Notes: generated from the letters alone by a model not told the origin. 64,000 nt of DNA from Methylobacterium gnaphalii (GCF_007992215.1 NZ_BJZV01000003.1:18749-82748); one strand, 5' to 3'. Counted from the stretch's first letter, positions 26,777 to 36,203 are shown. Numbers and translations: made by a program.

Positions 26777-28296
26777 TCGTCACTTTCGGGCTCCTGGCGC
26801 TGTTTTTCGTGGCCGTCGTCGCCGTCCTACAAAGGAGCCGCGTCAGCGACCGCGACTTCACCGACTACGCCGTTGGCGGCCGCTCGTTTGGTGCGCGCTA
26901 CCAAGCCATGTCGTTTCTCAACACCTGGTACCCCGGCTCAATGTTCACGGCCTTCGGCGCACTGTCGGTGACGGCGGGCGTGATGTCGTTCTACGTACTG
27001 TCCTACTCGCTACTGACGGTGGTCCTGCTGTTTGTGTTGGCCCGGCCGGTCTGGTTGTGGGGCAAGGCGTACGATCTGCGCACGCAAGGCGACCTCTTCG
27101 CCCTGCGCTACGGAACCAAGCACATCCGCAGCATTGCCGCCGCAATCGGCATCGTGTCCGGGCTTCCCTGGCTGGTCCTCGGCATGCAGGCTCTGGGCAA
27201 CCTCTTCCAGGCGGTGTCGCTGGGATCTCTGACGTTTCCGGCGGCGGTGGTGGTCGGCGTATTGGTGATCGCATTCCGCCAGATCTGGACGGTGCGCATG
27301 GGCATGCGCGGTGTCGTCATCTCCGACTATCTCCAGGGCCTTGTTGCCTATGTCGGCGGCGGCCTGATGCTCGTCGGACTCATCGTGTGGCTCGTCGTTG
27401 CCAAGGGCAGCACACTCGCCTCGCTCGATCCCAAGATGTTCGCGATCCCCTCGTTCGGGTCGAAAGAGGGGCCGCTGTACCTGTTCGCACTGATGTTCAC
27501 CGGCGCGCTGGGCGGCTGGTGTTGGCCCTATATCTTCGTGCGCCTGTTTACAGCGGACGGGGTCCGCAGCCTGAAATCCTCCGCAGCGCTCGCCGTTCCG
27601 CTGACCTTTCTGTTCGGCGTGGCCCTGCTGATCTTCGGCATGCTCGCCTCCAAGGTCCCGGAAGCGGCGGCGAAGCCCGACGATGTCTGGTTCATCGTCT
27701 CGGAGCAGGCCGGCGGTCTCGTCCTGTTGGGGCTTGCCGGTGTCGTGCTGCTGGCCGCCTCGATGGGGCACACGGACGGCAACATCCAGGCCTATGGCGC
27801 GCAACTCGCCAACGATCTCGTTGGTAACTACGTCGACCTCAACGAACGCCGAATGATTATCGTCGCCAAGGTCGGGATGCTGGGCCTGACGCTGCTGGCA
27901 TCCTGGATCGCGACGCTAACACTGCCGGCGCTCTTCTCGCTCGCGGTGCTGGCCTATCAGGGCATCATCCAGCTCAGTGTGCCGCAGTTCCTCGGCATCT
28001 TCTGGAAGCGCGGCAACTGGCAGGGCGCAGTGGGTGGCATGGTTGCGGGCTTCGTGACGGCGGTCGGCCTGGAGCTCGCTTATTCGGGCCTGCTGCCCTT
28101 CGGTTATGGCCTGACCTCCGGTTGCTTCGGCCTCGTCGTCAATCTCGCGGTCTATGTGGGTTGCGCGTTGTTGATTCCGCGCAGCGACGAGGAAGAGCGG
28201 CGAATCGAGGGGCTGTTCGCAGTCATCGCAGCCCGCGGAAGCGCAGGCGCCGTACGGAACTCAGGCTTCGTGGCCGCAGGAGCGCAGGAGACGTGA
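26773..28296 (+). CDS. Sodium:solute symporter family protein (MctP/YhjB-like)
   Basis: 507 residues with about 13 membrane segments. DRDFTDYAVGGRSFGARYQA and TQGDLFALRYGT near the N-terminus and GVVISDYLQGLVAYVGG mid-protein are hallmarks of the SSS family, in particular of monocarboxylate (pyruvate, lactate, acetate) permeases. The GTG start overlaps the TGA of the small membrane gene. Placement behind arsR-SRPBCC suggests that the regulator controls uptake of a small organic acid. Confidence 0.88.
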   Translation: MIVTFGLLALFFVAVVAVLQRSRVSDRDFTDYAVGGRSFGARYQAMSFLNTWYPGSMFTAFGALSVTAGVMSFYVLSYSLLTVVLLFVLARPVWLWGKAYDLRTQGDLFALRYGTKHIRSIAAAIGIVSGLPWLVLGMQALGNLFQAVSLGSLTFPAAVVVGVLVIAFRQIWTVRMGMRGVVISDYLQGLVAYVGGGLMLVGLIVWLVVAKGSTLASLDPKMFAIPSFGSKEGPLYLFALMFTGALGGWCWPYIFVRLFTADGVRSLKSSAALAVPLTFLFGVALLIFGMLASKVPEAAAKPDDVWFIVSEQAGGLVLLGLAGVVLLAASMGHTDGNIQAYGAQLANDLVGNYVDLNERRMIIVAKVGMLGLTLLASWIATLTLPALFSLAVLAYQGIIQLSVPQFLGIFWKRGNWQGAVGGMVAGFVTAVGLELAYSGLLPFGYGLTSGCFGLVVNLAVYVGCALLIPRSDEEERRIEGLFAVIAARGSAGAVRNSGFVAAGAQET

Positions 28297-28299
28297 GCG

Positions 28300-29052
28300 T
28301 CAACGCGCGTCACCGAGCACGGCTTGGACCAGAGCCAGAACGGCGACGGCCGCAGTATCCGCGCGCAGGATGCGCGGACCCAGCGAGAGCGCAACGGTGT
28401 TGGGGCGGCCTGCGATCCGCTCGCGCTCGTCCGGGCTGAAGCCGCCCTCGGGGCCGACCAGCACGGCGAGCGGAGGCGGCGCGGCCGGATCGGCCACGGC
28501 GCGCAACGCCGCCACCGGGTCAGCGACCGGAGCGTCCTCGTCACAGAAGACCAGGAGGCGGCTAGGCTCCAGCGTGTCGAGGGCTTCTGGCAGGCGTGTT
28601 GGCTCGGCGATGTCGGGAATCGCAAGGATGCCACATTGCTCGGCCGCCTCGATCGCGTTCGCCCGCAGACGATCGAGCTTGAGCCGTTCGCCCTGCGTAT
28701 AACGTGTGAAAACTGGTCGGATCACGCCTGAGCCCATCTCCACGGCCTTCTGGGCCATGTAGTCGAGCCGGCCGGTCTTCAGTGGCGCGAAGAGATAGTG
28801 CAGGTCGGCAGGTGCCGGCTGCGGCCGGGTCTGAGCCACGAGTGCGAGATCGGCGCTCTTACGGCCATTGGGCTTGATCTCAGCGCGCCACTCGCCGTCG
28901 CGGCCGTTGAAGAGATGGACGCCGTCGCCCTCGCCCTTACGCAGGACGGTGAGAAGATAGCCGGCCTGAGCCCGTTCGAGGGGCAGCACGAGGCCCTCTC
29001 GGAGATCCGCCTCGACGTAGAGCCGGGGCGCGGTGAAGTCGTAGGCGGCCAT
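28300..29052 (-). CDS. rsmE: 16S rRNA (uracil1498-N3)-methyltransferase
   Basis: 250 residues of the SPOUT superfamily. The N-terminal PUA-like part runs to about residue 70; the knotted C-terminal domain contains VLVGPEGGFSPDERE and ALSLGPRILRADTAAV, the RsmE signatures for SAM binding in the trefoil knot. RYTQGERLKLDRLRA and EAAEQCG are also conserved. It methylates U1498 of 16S rRNA in the assembled 30S. Convergent with the symporter gene, three bases apart. Confidence 0.94.
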   Translation of the reverse strand: MAAYDFTAPRLYVEADLREGLVLPLERAQAGYLLTVLRKGEGDGVHLFNGRDGEWRAEIKPNGRKSADLALVAQTRPQPAPADLHYLFAPLKTGRLDYMAQKAVEMGSGVIRPVFTRYTQGERLKLDRLRANAIEAAEQCGILAIPDIAEPTRLPEALDTLEPSRLLVFCDEDAPVADPVAALRAVADPAAPPPLAVLVGPEGGFSPDERERIAGRPNTVALSLGPRILRADTAAVAVLALVQAVLGDAR

Positions 29053-29332
29053 TCGCCTCCCTCGCGTGGGGTTCGATGCAAGTCAACGCGGTCGACGGTG
29101 ATGCGAAAAGATCACGGGCACAGGCTTTCGCTGAAGTCGGACGCATCATCCCCGTTCCGATGCCCGTGACGCGATTGCCGCCACAATCCTGTGCGGAATC
29201 GGCCGTCATCACGGTCGAAAGAGCCGTTCAGCAGGATCGGGCGCTAGGAGCGCCGGTCCGATGGAACAGCCAGAGCCGCCTGCCGAAGGGACAAGACCCA
29301 CGGAAGCGGCGGGGGAGAGGGATACGAGGGTC

Positions 29333-29974
29333 ATGTCGAAGAGGATGTCGCACGGGCTCATGTCGTCGAAGACCGCTCCGGCCGTGCTCGGGGCGCTGGG
29401 CCTTCTGCTCGCGGCAGGTCCGGCTCTCGCGCAGCAGAGCATGTTCCAGCAGATGCCGGAGAGCGCTCCCGAGACTCCCGCGGCTGCAGCCACTCCGGCG
29501 CCCGCGACGGCAGCCCCTGCCATGTCCATGGGAATGGGTGTCCCGGCCCCGTCGCCGATGGGCACGCCCGCGGCGCGATCGGTTGGCGGACAGGGCAACG
29601 TCGATTGCAGCGCGATCCAGCACACCCTGAATGAGCGCAAAGCCCTTGTCGCCAAGGCGAATGCCGCCTCGCAGTCGAAGCAGAAGATGACCCCCGCCCA
29701 GGCCTGCTCTCTGTTCGGCAAACTCTACGCCAACGGCGTCAGCGGCATAAAGTGGATTACCGCCAACAAGGAATGGTGCTCGATCCCCGATTCCTTCTCG
29801 ACGGGCTTCAAGACCGACAATGACAAGGTCGGCGGCATCAAAACCAAAGTCTGCGGAATGGCCGCGCAGGTCACGAAGATGGAAGCCCAGGCCCGCGAGG
29901 GCGGGGGCGGCGGCGGTCTGCTCGGTGGTCCCGGCCTGTCCGGCAACTTCAAGATGCCTCAAGGCGCTCTCTGA
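29333..29974 (+). CDS. Periplasmic hypothetical protein with four cysteines
   Basis: 213 residues. A signal peptide (VLGALGLLLAAGPALA, cleavage before QQS) is followed by a Pro/Ala/Met-rich linker to about residue 85. The folded part carries four cysteines (DCSAIQ, QACSLFG, EWCSIPD, KVCGMA), suggesting two disulfides, and ends in a Gly-rich tail. Start at 29333 is preferred; the frame is open from an ATG at 29261. No family recognised. Confidence 0.65.
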   Translation: MSKRMSHGLMSSKTAPAVLGALGLLLAAGPALAQQSMFQQMPESAPETPAAAATPAPATAAPAMSMGMGVPAPSPMGTPAARSVGGQGNVDCSAIQHTLNERKALVAKANAASQSKQKMTPAQACSLFGKLYANGVSGIKWITANKEWCSIPDSFSTGFKTDNDKVGGIKTKVCGMAAQVTKMEAQAREGGGGGGLLGGPGLSGNFKMPQGAL

Positions 29975-30008
29975 GCGCTCCTTCGACGTAAGTTAGAGTA
30001 TCACGTTC

Positions 30009-30965
30009 GTGCCCTCCGGCGATCTGCCACCCTCAGGTCAGGTCGCCGACGCGGTCGCTGGCCATTGGGCTGACCGCTGGGCGCCGCGCGGCTGGCGCCC
30101 ATACCTGCGGCTGGCGCGGATCGAGCGGCCGATCGGCTGGTGGCTGCTGCTGCTGCCGTGCTGGTGGTCCGCTGCGCTCGCCGCGACGGCCGATGACCGC
30201 CTCTTCCCCGATCTCGCTCACCTTCTGCTGTTCCTGATCGGTGCCATCGCCATGCGCGGGGCCGGCTCGACCTATAACGACATCGCCGACCGCGACCTCG
30301 ACGCGCGCGTCGAGCGCACCCGCTCCCGCCCGCTGCCCTCCGGGCAGGTCGGCACGCGGGCTGCTGCCGCCTTCCTGGTGGCGCAGGCCTTGGTCGGCCT
30401 CTGCGTGCTGCTGCAGTTCAACAACGTCGCGAAGCTTGTGGGGCTCGCCTCTCTCGTGCCGGTGGCGATCTACCCCTTCATGAAGCGCGTGATGCCGATG
30501 CCGCAGGCGGTACTCGGCCTCGCCTTCTCTTGGGGTGCGCTGATGGGTTGGGTCGCGCTGTTCGGCCGGCTCGATCCGCCGGCGCTCTGGCTCTATGCCG
30601 GGACCATCGCCTGGGTGATTGGCTACGACACGATCTACGCGGTCCAGGACATCGAGGATGACGAGATCGCCGGGATCAGCTCCTCGGCGCGGCTGTTTGG
30701 AAGCCGGCTCATCCCCGCCGTGGGCGTCTGCTACGCCGCCGCCGTGCTATTCATGGTACCGGCGCTATGGCTCGCGGGAGCAGGCCTGCTCGGCTGGCTC
30801 GGTCTCGCCTTGTTTGCGGGCCATCTCGCCCGGCAGGTCCTGCGCCTGGCTCCGTGCGATGGCCTTGGCGCCTTGACCCTGTTCCGCTCGAACCGCGACG
30901 CCGGCCTGATCCTCTTCGCGGGTCTTGCAGCGGATTGCCTCTGGCAGGGTCTCGCTGGGGTCTGA
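30009..30965 (+). CDS. ubiA: 4-hydroxybenzoate polyprenyltransferase
   Basis: 318 residues, attaching the polyprenyl chain to 4-hydroxybenzoate in ubiquinone synthesis at the inner membrane. The first Asp-rich motif is NDIADRDLD within AGSTYNDIADRDLDARVERT; the second is YAVQDIEDDEIAG. About eight hydrophobic helices are visible, and RLARIERPIGWWLLLLPCWW is the usual N-terminal signature. The start is a GTG at 30009. Confidence 0.94.
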   Translation: MPSGDLPPSGQVADAVAGHWADRWAPRGWRPYLRLARIERPIGWWLLLLPCWWSAALAATADDRLFPDLAHLLLFLIGAIAMRGAGSTYNDIADRDLDARVERTRSRPLPSGQVGTRAAAAFLVAQALVGLCVLLQFNNVAKLVGLASLVPVAIYPFMKRVMPMPQAVLGLAFSWGALMGWVALFGRLDPPALWLYAGTIAWVIGYDTIYAVQDIEDDEIAGISSSARLFGSRLIPAVGVCYAAAVLFMVPALWLAGAGLLGWLGLALFAGHLARQVLRLAPCDGLGALTLFRSNRDAGLILFAGLAADCLWQGLAGV

Positions 30966-30971
30966 GCCGGC

Positions 30972-31490
30972 TCAGGAACGGGCGATGATCTCGTTCTCGT
31001 TGCGGTAGATTTGCGGGCGGGCCGGCAGACGGGCGGACTTGCGACGCACGAGAAAGCGCGGGCGGCGGCCGTTGAGCAGGCCGTGGCGGCGCCGCTGGCG
31101 GGTTGTGCCCAAAGCGACCCGGCCGAGCTGGCGCGAGACCGTGCTGAGGCCGCCACCTTCGCGGATGATCATGCGCGGCAGGCCGGACTTGGCCGCGAAA
31201 TCACGCCACAGGGCGACGACGTCGTCCTCACCGAACGGGCCGAGACGGCTGAGCACCTCACCCTCGGCATCGACGACGAGCAGGCTGAAGCTATCCTCGC
31301 CACCTTTGTCCGACCCGTGATCGGCGAAGCCGAGAACGATGCCCGCAGCCTCGCCGGGCAGGATCATCATGAGGGGGCTCGCCGAGAAAGCTCCGTTCGC
31401 GGCGAGGGCGACCGCGTCGACGCCGTCCTGGATCAGGTCGACCTGCACCGTGTTGGGGCAGTTCTGATCGGAGTGAGAGAAAGTCTTCAT
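30972..31490 (-). CDS. Conserved hypothetical protein (possibly DUF6101)
   Basis: 172 residues. The N-terminal two thirds look alpha/beta (VALAANGAFSASPLMMIL, then FSLLVVDAEGEVLSRLGPFG), and the C-terminus is strongly basic (GRRPRFLVRRKSARLP ending NENEIIARS). The basic PRFLxRRK segment and IIAR end recall DUF6101 proteins of Rhizobiales, a weak recollection. Nucleic-acid contact is plausible. Convergent with ubiA, six bases apart. Confidence 0.65.
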   Translation of the reverse strand: MKTFSHSDQNCPNTVQVDLIQDGVDAVALAANGAFSASPLMMILPGEAAGIVLGFADHGSDKGGEDSFSLLVVDAEGEVLSRLGPFGEDDVVALWRDFAAKSGLPRMIIREGGGLSTVSRQLGRVALGTTRQRRRHGLLNGRRPRFLVRRKSARLPARPQIYRNENEIIARS

Positions 31491-31782
31491 CCTGTCGACG
31501 CCCTGTATCAGCTGGTGGTCTCTGTCGGACCGTCCGTCATGACAAGCACAATCACGTCTGACCCCCTCAAAGTGGCTTAAGAGCGAGCGTTAAGCGATCG
31601 TAGACATCGCTCTTGCTCCGGGAATGCTCAACGGATCCTTGCGACGATTGGCGCAACTCGATCGAACCGGGTTCTGCGTGCGGCCGCCATGGGGAATGCG
31701 CCACCGTCCTTGTGACGGCAGGTGGATGCCGCCTACAACGGACTCTCGCTTCGTCCTCCCGCAGCGACAGCATCCGGATCGC

Positions 31783-32625
31783 ATGGCCGACACCGTTCTC
31801 CCTGCCGAGACGCGCGCGCTTGCCGCGTCCCTTCTGCCACGCGTGCGCGAGACCGTCCGGGAGGCGGCGGCGCTGGCCAAGCCGTTCTTCCGCGAAGGCG
31901 CACAGACGCGCGCGAGCGTCTGGTCGAAGGCGGGCGGCTCGCCGGTCACCGAGGCCGATGTTGCCGTGGACACCTTTCTCAAGGTCCGTCTCAGCGAGAT
32001 CGAACCGCGGGCGGCTTGGCTCTCGGAGGAAACCACCGACGATCCCGTTCGGATCGACAGCGAGTGGGTCTGGATCGTCGATCCGATCGACGGCACGCGC
32101 GCCTTTCTGTCGGGACATCGCGATTGGTCGATTGCGGTGGCGCTGTTGGCAAAGGGCGAGCCGGTGATCGGCATCGTCTACGGGCCGGCTCTCGGCGCGT
32201 TCTACGAGGCGACGGCCGGCGGCGGGGCGAGCCTGAACGGCTCGCCGATCCGCGCCTCGGATGCGACAGAGCTGAACGGCATCCGCATCACCGGTCCGAA
32301 GCCTCTACAGGATCGGCTGGTGCGCGGTGCCATGAGACTCGGAAACCGTCCGGAGCTGACCCGGATCGAGCGCATCCCGTCCCTGGCTCTGCGCGTAGCG
32401 CGCATCGCAGAAGGGGTGATCGACCTCGGGCTGATCTCGGCGGATTCGCGGGATTGGGATCTCGCCGGCGCAGATTTGATCCTGCGTGAGGCCGGCGGCA
32501 TGGTCTGTGACCTGAACGGCGAGCCGGCCCGCTACAACAGGCCGGAGCCGCGACATGGAGAGCTGATTTCGGCCCCCCTATCCCTGTGCGAGCCGGCTCT
32601 CGCAGCCCTCAGGGCTGCCGGCTGA
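31783..32625 (+). CDS. cysQ: 3'(2'),5'-bisphosphate nucleotidase / inositol-monophosphatase-family protein
   Basis: 280 residues. The magnesium-binding motifs of the family are all visible: WLSEETTDD, WIVDPIDGTRAF and, near the C-terminus, RDWDLAGADLILREAGG. The VTEADVAVDTFL helix also fits. CysQ removes the toxic by-product PAP of sulfate assimilation; a role on inositol or histidinol phosphate cannot be excluded. ATG 31783 begins the conserved region though the frame is open to 31624. Confidence 0.88.
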   Translation: MADTVLPAETRALAASLLPRVRETVREAAALAKPFFREGAQTRASVWSKAGGSPVTEADVAVDTFLKVRLSEIEPRAAWLSEETTDDPVRIDSEWVWIVDPIDGTRAFLSGHRDWSIAVALLAKGEPVIGIVYGPALGAFYEATAGGGASLNGSPIRASDATELNGIRITGPKPLQDRLVRGAMRLGNRPELTRIERIPSLALRVARIAEGVIDLGLISADSRDWDLAGADLILREAGGMVCDLNGEPARYNRPEPRHGELISAPLSLCEPALAALRAAG

Positions 32626-32869
32626 AGCGCGGGTCGCGCCTGCCGGTTGCGGTGAGATGGATGGCGGCAGGGCTCGTGCCTAGGCGCTCGGCGATATGCC
32701 AACGCAGCTCCTGGCTGGAATGGTAGCGATAGGAGCGGTCGATCAGGTGGGTGATGTCGGATTGCGGGGCGTCGTCGAAGGCGCCTTGGCGTAGCCGCTC
32801 CACTCGGAAGGTCGCCGCATCGGTCACGGCCGAACGTCCGCTGTTACGGGGGGTGTACTCGAACTGCAT
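32609..32869 (-). CDS. Small hypothetical protein, 86 residues
   Basis: It encodes MQFEYTPRNSGRSAVTDAAT, a polar middle and a C-terminal helix-plus-tail (SQELRWHIAERLGTSPAAIH ... RRDPRFSRQP). The upstream sequence is AT-rich (a string of T on the plus strand) and there is no good ribosome-binding site, so the start is uncertain. It overlaps the end of cysQ by 17 bases, tail to tail. No family recognised. Confidence 0.5.
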   Translation of the reverse strand: MQFEYTPRNSGRSAVTDAATFRVERLRQGAFDDAPQSDITHLIDRSYRYHSSQELRWHIAERLGTSPAAIHLTATGRRDPRFSRQP

Positions 32870-33063
32870 CTGTATTTTTTGCTTTTCATTCTGGGGTCGT
32901 GTTTCTCGACTGTGTCGAGATCGACCTCGTTTCTGGTTGATTGCAATGACGTTGCGATGAACATTGGACGCCGCACGGTCGGAATGCTCGGTAGCAATGG
33001 TCGAGCACCGTGAGGATCGTCGATCCGATGCCGGCCTGATTGGCCGGCACCGGCGGGCAGTCG

Positions 33064-33273
33064 TCAGATCGCCTGGAGGTTCCCGGCGGAATCCTTGCCG
33101 CTACGCTTATCCTGAAGCACCTCGTAGGAGATCTTCTGGCCTTCAACGAGGGTACGGAAGCCCGCCCGCTCTACGGCCGAGATGTGCACGAAAACGTCCT
33201 TGCCGCCGTCATCGGGCTGGATGAAGCCATAGCCCTTGGTCTCGTTGAACCACTTAACAGTACCGGTATCCAC
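33064..33273 (-). CDS. Cold-shock domain protein (CspA family)
   Basis: 69 residues, a single OB-fold nucleic-acid chaperone. RNP1 is KGYGFIQ and RNP2 is VFVHIS; GTVKWFNETKGYGF is the canonical start. Such proteins melt RNA structure and are often induced by cold or stationary phase. The next gene on that strand is 190 bases away, so it is monocistronic. Confidence 0.95.
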   Translation of the reverse strand: MDTGTVKWFNETKGYGFIQPDDGGKDVFVHISAVERAGFRTLVEGQKISYEVLQDKRSGKDSAGNLQAI

Positions 33274-33573
33274 GTAGAATCCTCGTCGTCATATCGATGA
33301 GCCACGGGCACGCGCCTGCTCGGCGCGAGCATTGTGGTTCAAGTCCGCTGGTATGTCGGATGAGCGGGTGCCGAGGCGACTAAATGGGATGCGCACTCGG
33401 AGCGATTAATGCCCGCTGAAGATGATGTAGGCGATCAGAGCGGCGACAACAAGGCGGCAGACTCGCTTTCCGGGCCGCGGAGTCTGCCGGCAAGAGACCA
33501 GCGGCCTTTCCAGCCCTGTCGTTTTGAGCGCTGGCGATCCATATACACTTTGGCTCAGGCAGTTAGGCATTCC
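33274..33573. other. Intergenic stretch between the csp gene and the gene at 33574
   Basis: About 300 bases containing the csp promoter and presumably its 5' untranslated region on the minus strand. No conserved cold box was recognised. Confidence 0.35.
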
Positions 33574-33963
33574 ATGGCGGGTATCTCGGTTTCGCTCGAA
33601 GGCGCGAACATCCAGTTGTCGTTTCAGAAGGACGATCAGTCGACCGCCGTGGTGATGGACGCCCGGGCCGCACGTGCTCTCGTGCGCGCCGTGGGCCAGC
33701 TTCTGACCGCGATCGACGACGGCGACGAGCCAACGCTGCCCGAGGATCTCGATGGGGAAGAGGTCGCAATGCTCGACGTCACCTCCTCGGCCATCGAGGT
33801 GGGTACCGACGAGCAGGGCCAGCCCGTCGTTGCACTGCAGGCGGGAGCCTTGCCGCCGTTTCAGCTCCGCCTCACCGACGAAGAGGCCCGCCACGTGGCC
33901 ACCAGCCTCGCCGAGATCCTGGCTGCTCCCCGTGACGTCCGCACGTCCCACGGCGGCCACTAG
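33574..33963 (+). CDS. Hypothetical protein, 129 residues
   Basis: ISVSLEGANIQLSFQKDDQST opens a probable beta-rich domain, followed by a helix (ARALVRAVGQLLTAIDDG), a second beta part and LTDEEARHVATSLAEILAAP. ATG 33574 starts the well-behaved sequence; the upstream open frame is unlike protein. No family recognised. A terminator follows within 10 bases. Confidence 0.6.
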   Translation: MAGISVSLEGANIQLSFQKDDQSTAVVMDARAARALVRAVGQLLTAIDDGDEPTLPEDLDGEEVAMLDVTSSAIEVGTDEQGQPVVALQAGALPPFQLRLTDEEARHVATSLAEILAAPRDVRTSHGGH

Positions 33964-33972
33964 AATTACGGA

Positions 33973-34010
33973 AAAGCCCCCGCGCCGGGTGTCGGCACGA
34001 GGGCTTTCAT
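33973..34010 (+). terminator. Rho-independent terminator
   Basis: AAAGCCC (33973-33979) pairs with GGGCTTT (34001-34007), with a further inner stem (cgccg/cggca), directly after the gene ending at 33963. The run of A on one side and T on the other would let it work in both directions, also for the gene starting at 34254. Confidence 0.65.
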
Positions 34011-34032
34011 CAAACAGCGAAACGGCGACGTC

Positions 34033-34254
34033 TCAGAGCCTGATACCCGGGTCGGTCGGGCCACCAGGAAGGTAGTCCGGCTCGGAGCCCGGACCTTTCG
34101 GCTCGTCGATGTCCGGATCATCGACCGGGTAGGGCGTGCGTGGTCCGGTCGGGCCGATATCAGGCAGATCGTCGGGTTCGGTCGGGGGTGGTAGGTCGCT
34201 GGGGATCTTGCCGCCGGGATTCGGTTCGGGGGTCGGCATGCCGGGATTGGCCAT
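34033..34254 (-). CDS. Small Pro/Asp/Gly-rich protein
   Basis: 73 residues, with GAGGAGA 6 bases before the ATG at 34254. The sequence is almost entirely Pro, Gly, Asp and Glu (TPEPNPGGKIPSDLPPPTEP, DDPDIDEPKGPGSEPD), so it is probably intrinsically disordered. Similar small acidic proline-rich proteins are common in Rhizobiales, function unknown. It is divergent from the DJ-1-like gene. Confidence 0.7.
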   Translation of the reverse strand: MANPGMPTPEPNPGGKIPSDLPPPTEPDDLPDIGPTGPRTPYPVDDPDIDEPKGPGSEPDYLPGGPTDPGIRL

Positions 34255-34343
34255 GGTCCGTCTCCTCGATCGATGGTGGGTATGCTGGACCAATCCCGCG
34301 TCCGTGGTCCGGTTCCGAAACGCAGCGGCTCCGAAATGACGCG

Positions 34344-34368
34344 GGAACATCGGTATCCCGACTTAGTT
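34344..34368 (+). promoter_or_regulatory. EcfG-like general stress promoter (near match)
   Basis: GGAAC (34344-34348), 16 bases, AGTT (34365-34368), against the consensus GGAAC-N16/17-CGTT; it ends 36 bases before the start of the DJ-1/PfpI gene, a typical member of this regulon. Confidence 0.45.
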
Positions 34369-34404
34369 GGGCTGGAAATTCATCCGATTTCCCAGGAGTT
34401 GCCC

Positions 34405-34983
34405 ATGCCTGACATCACCCAGGCCAAGATCCTCATCGTCGCCACCGACGGCTTCGAGGAGAGCGAGCTAACGGTGCCGCAAGCCAAGCTTTCGCAGGCT
34501 GGGGCCACCGTGCATGTTGCCTCGCCGCAATCGCGGCAGTCCAAGGATACGATCAAGGGTTGGGATAAGACCGACTGGGGCAAGAGCGTAAAGGTCGATA
34601 CCGACCTGGAGAGCGTAAACCCTGCCGATTACGATGCCCTCGTCCTGCCGGGCGGCCAGATCAACCCCGACAAGCTGAGGCTCGAACCCAAGGCACTGGA
34701 GGTCATCAAGAGCTTCCTGACCTCCGGCAAGGTCGTCGCCGCGATCTGCCACGCGCCCTGGCTGCTGATCGAGACAGGTGCCGTGAAGGGCCGCAAGCTG
34801 ACCTCGTTCGGCTCCATCAAAACCGACGTGAAGAATGCCGGCGGCGATTGGGTCGACGAGCAGGTCGTCACCGATGGCGGCATCATCACCAGCCGCAATC
34901 CCGGCGACCTCGACGCCTTCTGCGCCAAGATCGTCGAGGAGGTGAAGGAGGGCCGGCACGAGCCGCGCCAGCTCGCGGCCTGA
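34405..34983 (+). CDS. DJ-1/PfpI-family protein (YhbO/HchA-like)
   Basis: 192 residues. ILIVATDGFEESELTVP begins the Rossmann-like fold with the conserved Glu; the nucleophile elbow is VVAAICHAPWLLIE with Cys-His. GGIITSRNPGDLDAFCAKI closes the domain. These enzymes act as deglycases or glyoxalase-like stress proteins. CAGGAG precedes the ATG at 34405, and an EcfG-like promoter lies 36 bases upstream, consistent with stress induction. Confidence 0.9.
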   Translation: MPDITQAKILIVATDGFEESELTVPQAKLSQAGATVHVASPQSRQSKDTIKGWDKTDWGKSVKVDTDLESVNPADYDALVLPGGQINPDKLRLEPKALEVIKSFLTSGKVVAAICHAPWLLIETGAVKGRKLTSFGSIKTDVKNAGGDWVDEQVVTDGGIITSRNPGDLDAFCAKIVEEVKEGRHEPRQLAA

Positions 34984-35007
34984 CCGAGCGAGCAGGCCTA
35001 GCCAGAT

Positions 35008-35033
35008 GCCGGCCGCTTCAAGAAGCGGCCGGC
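35008..35033 (+). terminator. Hairpin after the DJ-1/PfpI gene
   Basis: A perfect 12-bp inverted repeat (35008-35019 with 35022-35033) just after the stop; no T-run follows, so termination strength is uncertain. Confidence 0.5.
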
Positions 35034-35101
35034 GTCGCGCATAAGGCATAGATTGATCCACGGGCCGCAGGCAGACACAATCGGCCATCAGGATCGCGCT
35101 T

Positions 35102-36196
35102 GTGACCGACAGTAGCCCCTTCTTCTCACCCCAGCAGCAGGCCCTCGCTCTCGCGTCGCTCAACGAGCGCTCACGCGAGATTTTTCGTCAGATCGTCGAG
35201 AGCTACCTCATCACGGGGGAGCCGCTCGGCTCGCGCAATCTCGCGCGCACCCTGCCGATGACGCTTTCGCCCGCCTCGATCCGCAACGTCATGTCGGATC
35301 TGGAGCATTCAGGGTTGATTTTCGCACCGCATACCTCGGCCGGGCGGCTGCCCACCGAGCAAGGCCTGCGCTTCTTCGTCGACGCGATGATGGAGCTCGG
35401 CGATGTCGGTCAGGAGGAGAAGATGCGGATCGAGGCGCAGATGCGCGCCGCCGCGTCGGGCCATACCTTCGACAGCGCGTTGGCCGAGGCTTCGAGCCTG
35501 CTCTCGGGCATGTCGCGGGGTGCCGGCGTCGTGTTGACCACCAAGGCCAACGCGCAGCTCAAGCATATCGAGTTTGTGCGTCTCGACCCCGCCCGTGCTC
35601 TGGTGGTGCTGGTCTCGACCGATGGCAATGTCGAGAACCGCCTCGTCGACCTGCCGCCAGGCCTCCCTGCCGGTGCCCTGCAGGAGGCCTCGAACTACCT
35701 CAATGCCCGTCTGCATGGCCGCACCCTCGATATGCTGCGCAGCGAGATTGAAGCCGGACGGCAAGCGATGAAGCGCGAGATCGACGCGCTCACCGAGCGT
35801 CTTGTCGATGCCGGGCTCGCCACGACGGTCGGCTCCTCGGAGGCGCGCCAGCTCATCGTGCGAGGCCAAGCCAACCTCCTCGACGACCTGCGTGCGGCGG
35901 AGGATCTTGAGCGCATCCGCCTGCTTTTCAACGACCTGGAGACGCAGAAGGACGTGATTGAGCTTCTGTCCCGCGCCGAGGGCGGCGATGGGGTGCGGAT
36001 CTTCATCGGCTCGGAGAACAAGCTTTTTTCGCTCTCTGGCTCTTCGCTCATCGCGGCGCCGTTCCGCGATGGAGAGCAGAAGATCGTCGGTGTCGTCGGC
36101 GTGATCGGGCCAACCCGCCTGAACTACTCGCGCGTCGTACCGATGGTCGATTACACCGCCCGCGTGGTCTCGGGTCTGCTCGAACGCGGGCGCTAA
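35102..36196 (+). CDS. hrcA: Heat-inducible transcription repressor
   Basis: 364 residues. The N-terminal winged helix is [20 protein letters not shown] followed by [19 protein letters not shown], the HrcA signature, and [17 protein letters not shown]. The C-terminal GAF-like domain includes [20 protein letters not shown] and [16 protein letters not shown]. HrcA represses groESL and dnaK operons at CIRCE elements; no CIRCE was found here and grpE/dnaK are not adjacent in this window. The start is a GTG at 35102. Confidence 0.94.
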   Translation: MTDSSPFFSPQQQALALASLNERSREIFRQIVESYLITGEPLGSRNLARTLPMTLSPASIRNVMSDLEHSGLIFAPHTSAGRLPTEQGLRFFVDAMMELGDVGQEEKMRIEAQMRAAASGHTFDSALAEASSLLSGMSRGAGVVLTTKANAQLKHIEFVRLDPARALVVLVSTDGNVENRLVDLPPGLPAGALQEASNYLNARLHGRTLDMLRSEIEAGRQAMKREIDALTERLVDAGLATTVGSSEARQLIVRGQANLLDDLRAAEDLERIRLLFNDLETQKDVIELLSRAEGGDGVRIFIGSENKLFSLSGSSLIAAPFRDGEQKIVGVVGVIGPTRLNYSRVVPMVDYTARVVSGLLERGR

Positions 36197-36203
36197 GATG
36201 CTC

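Noticed and set aside
35034..35101. CIRCE element upstream of hrcA
   Set aside because: The TTAGCACTC-N9-GAGTGCTAA pattern is not present.
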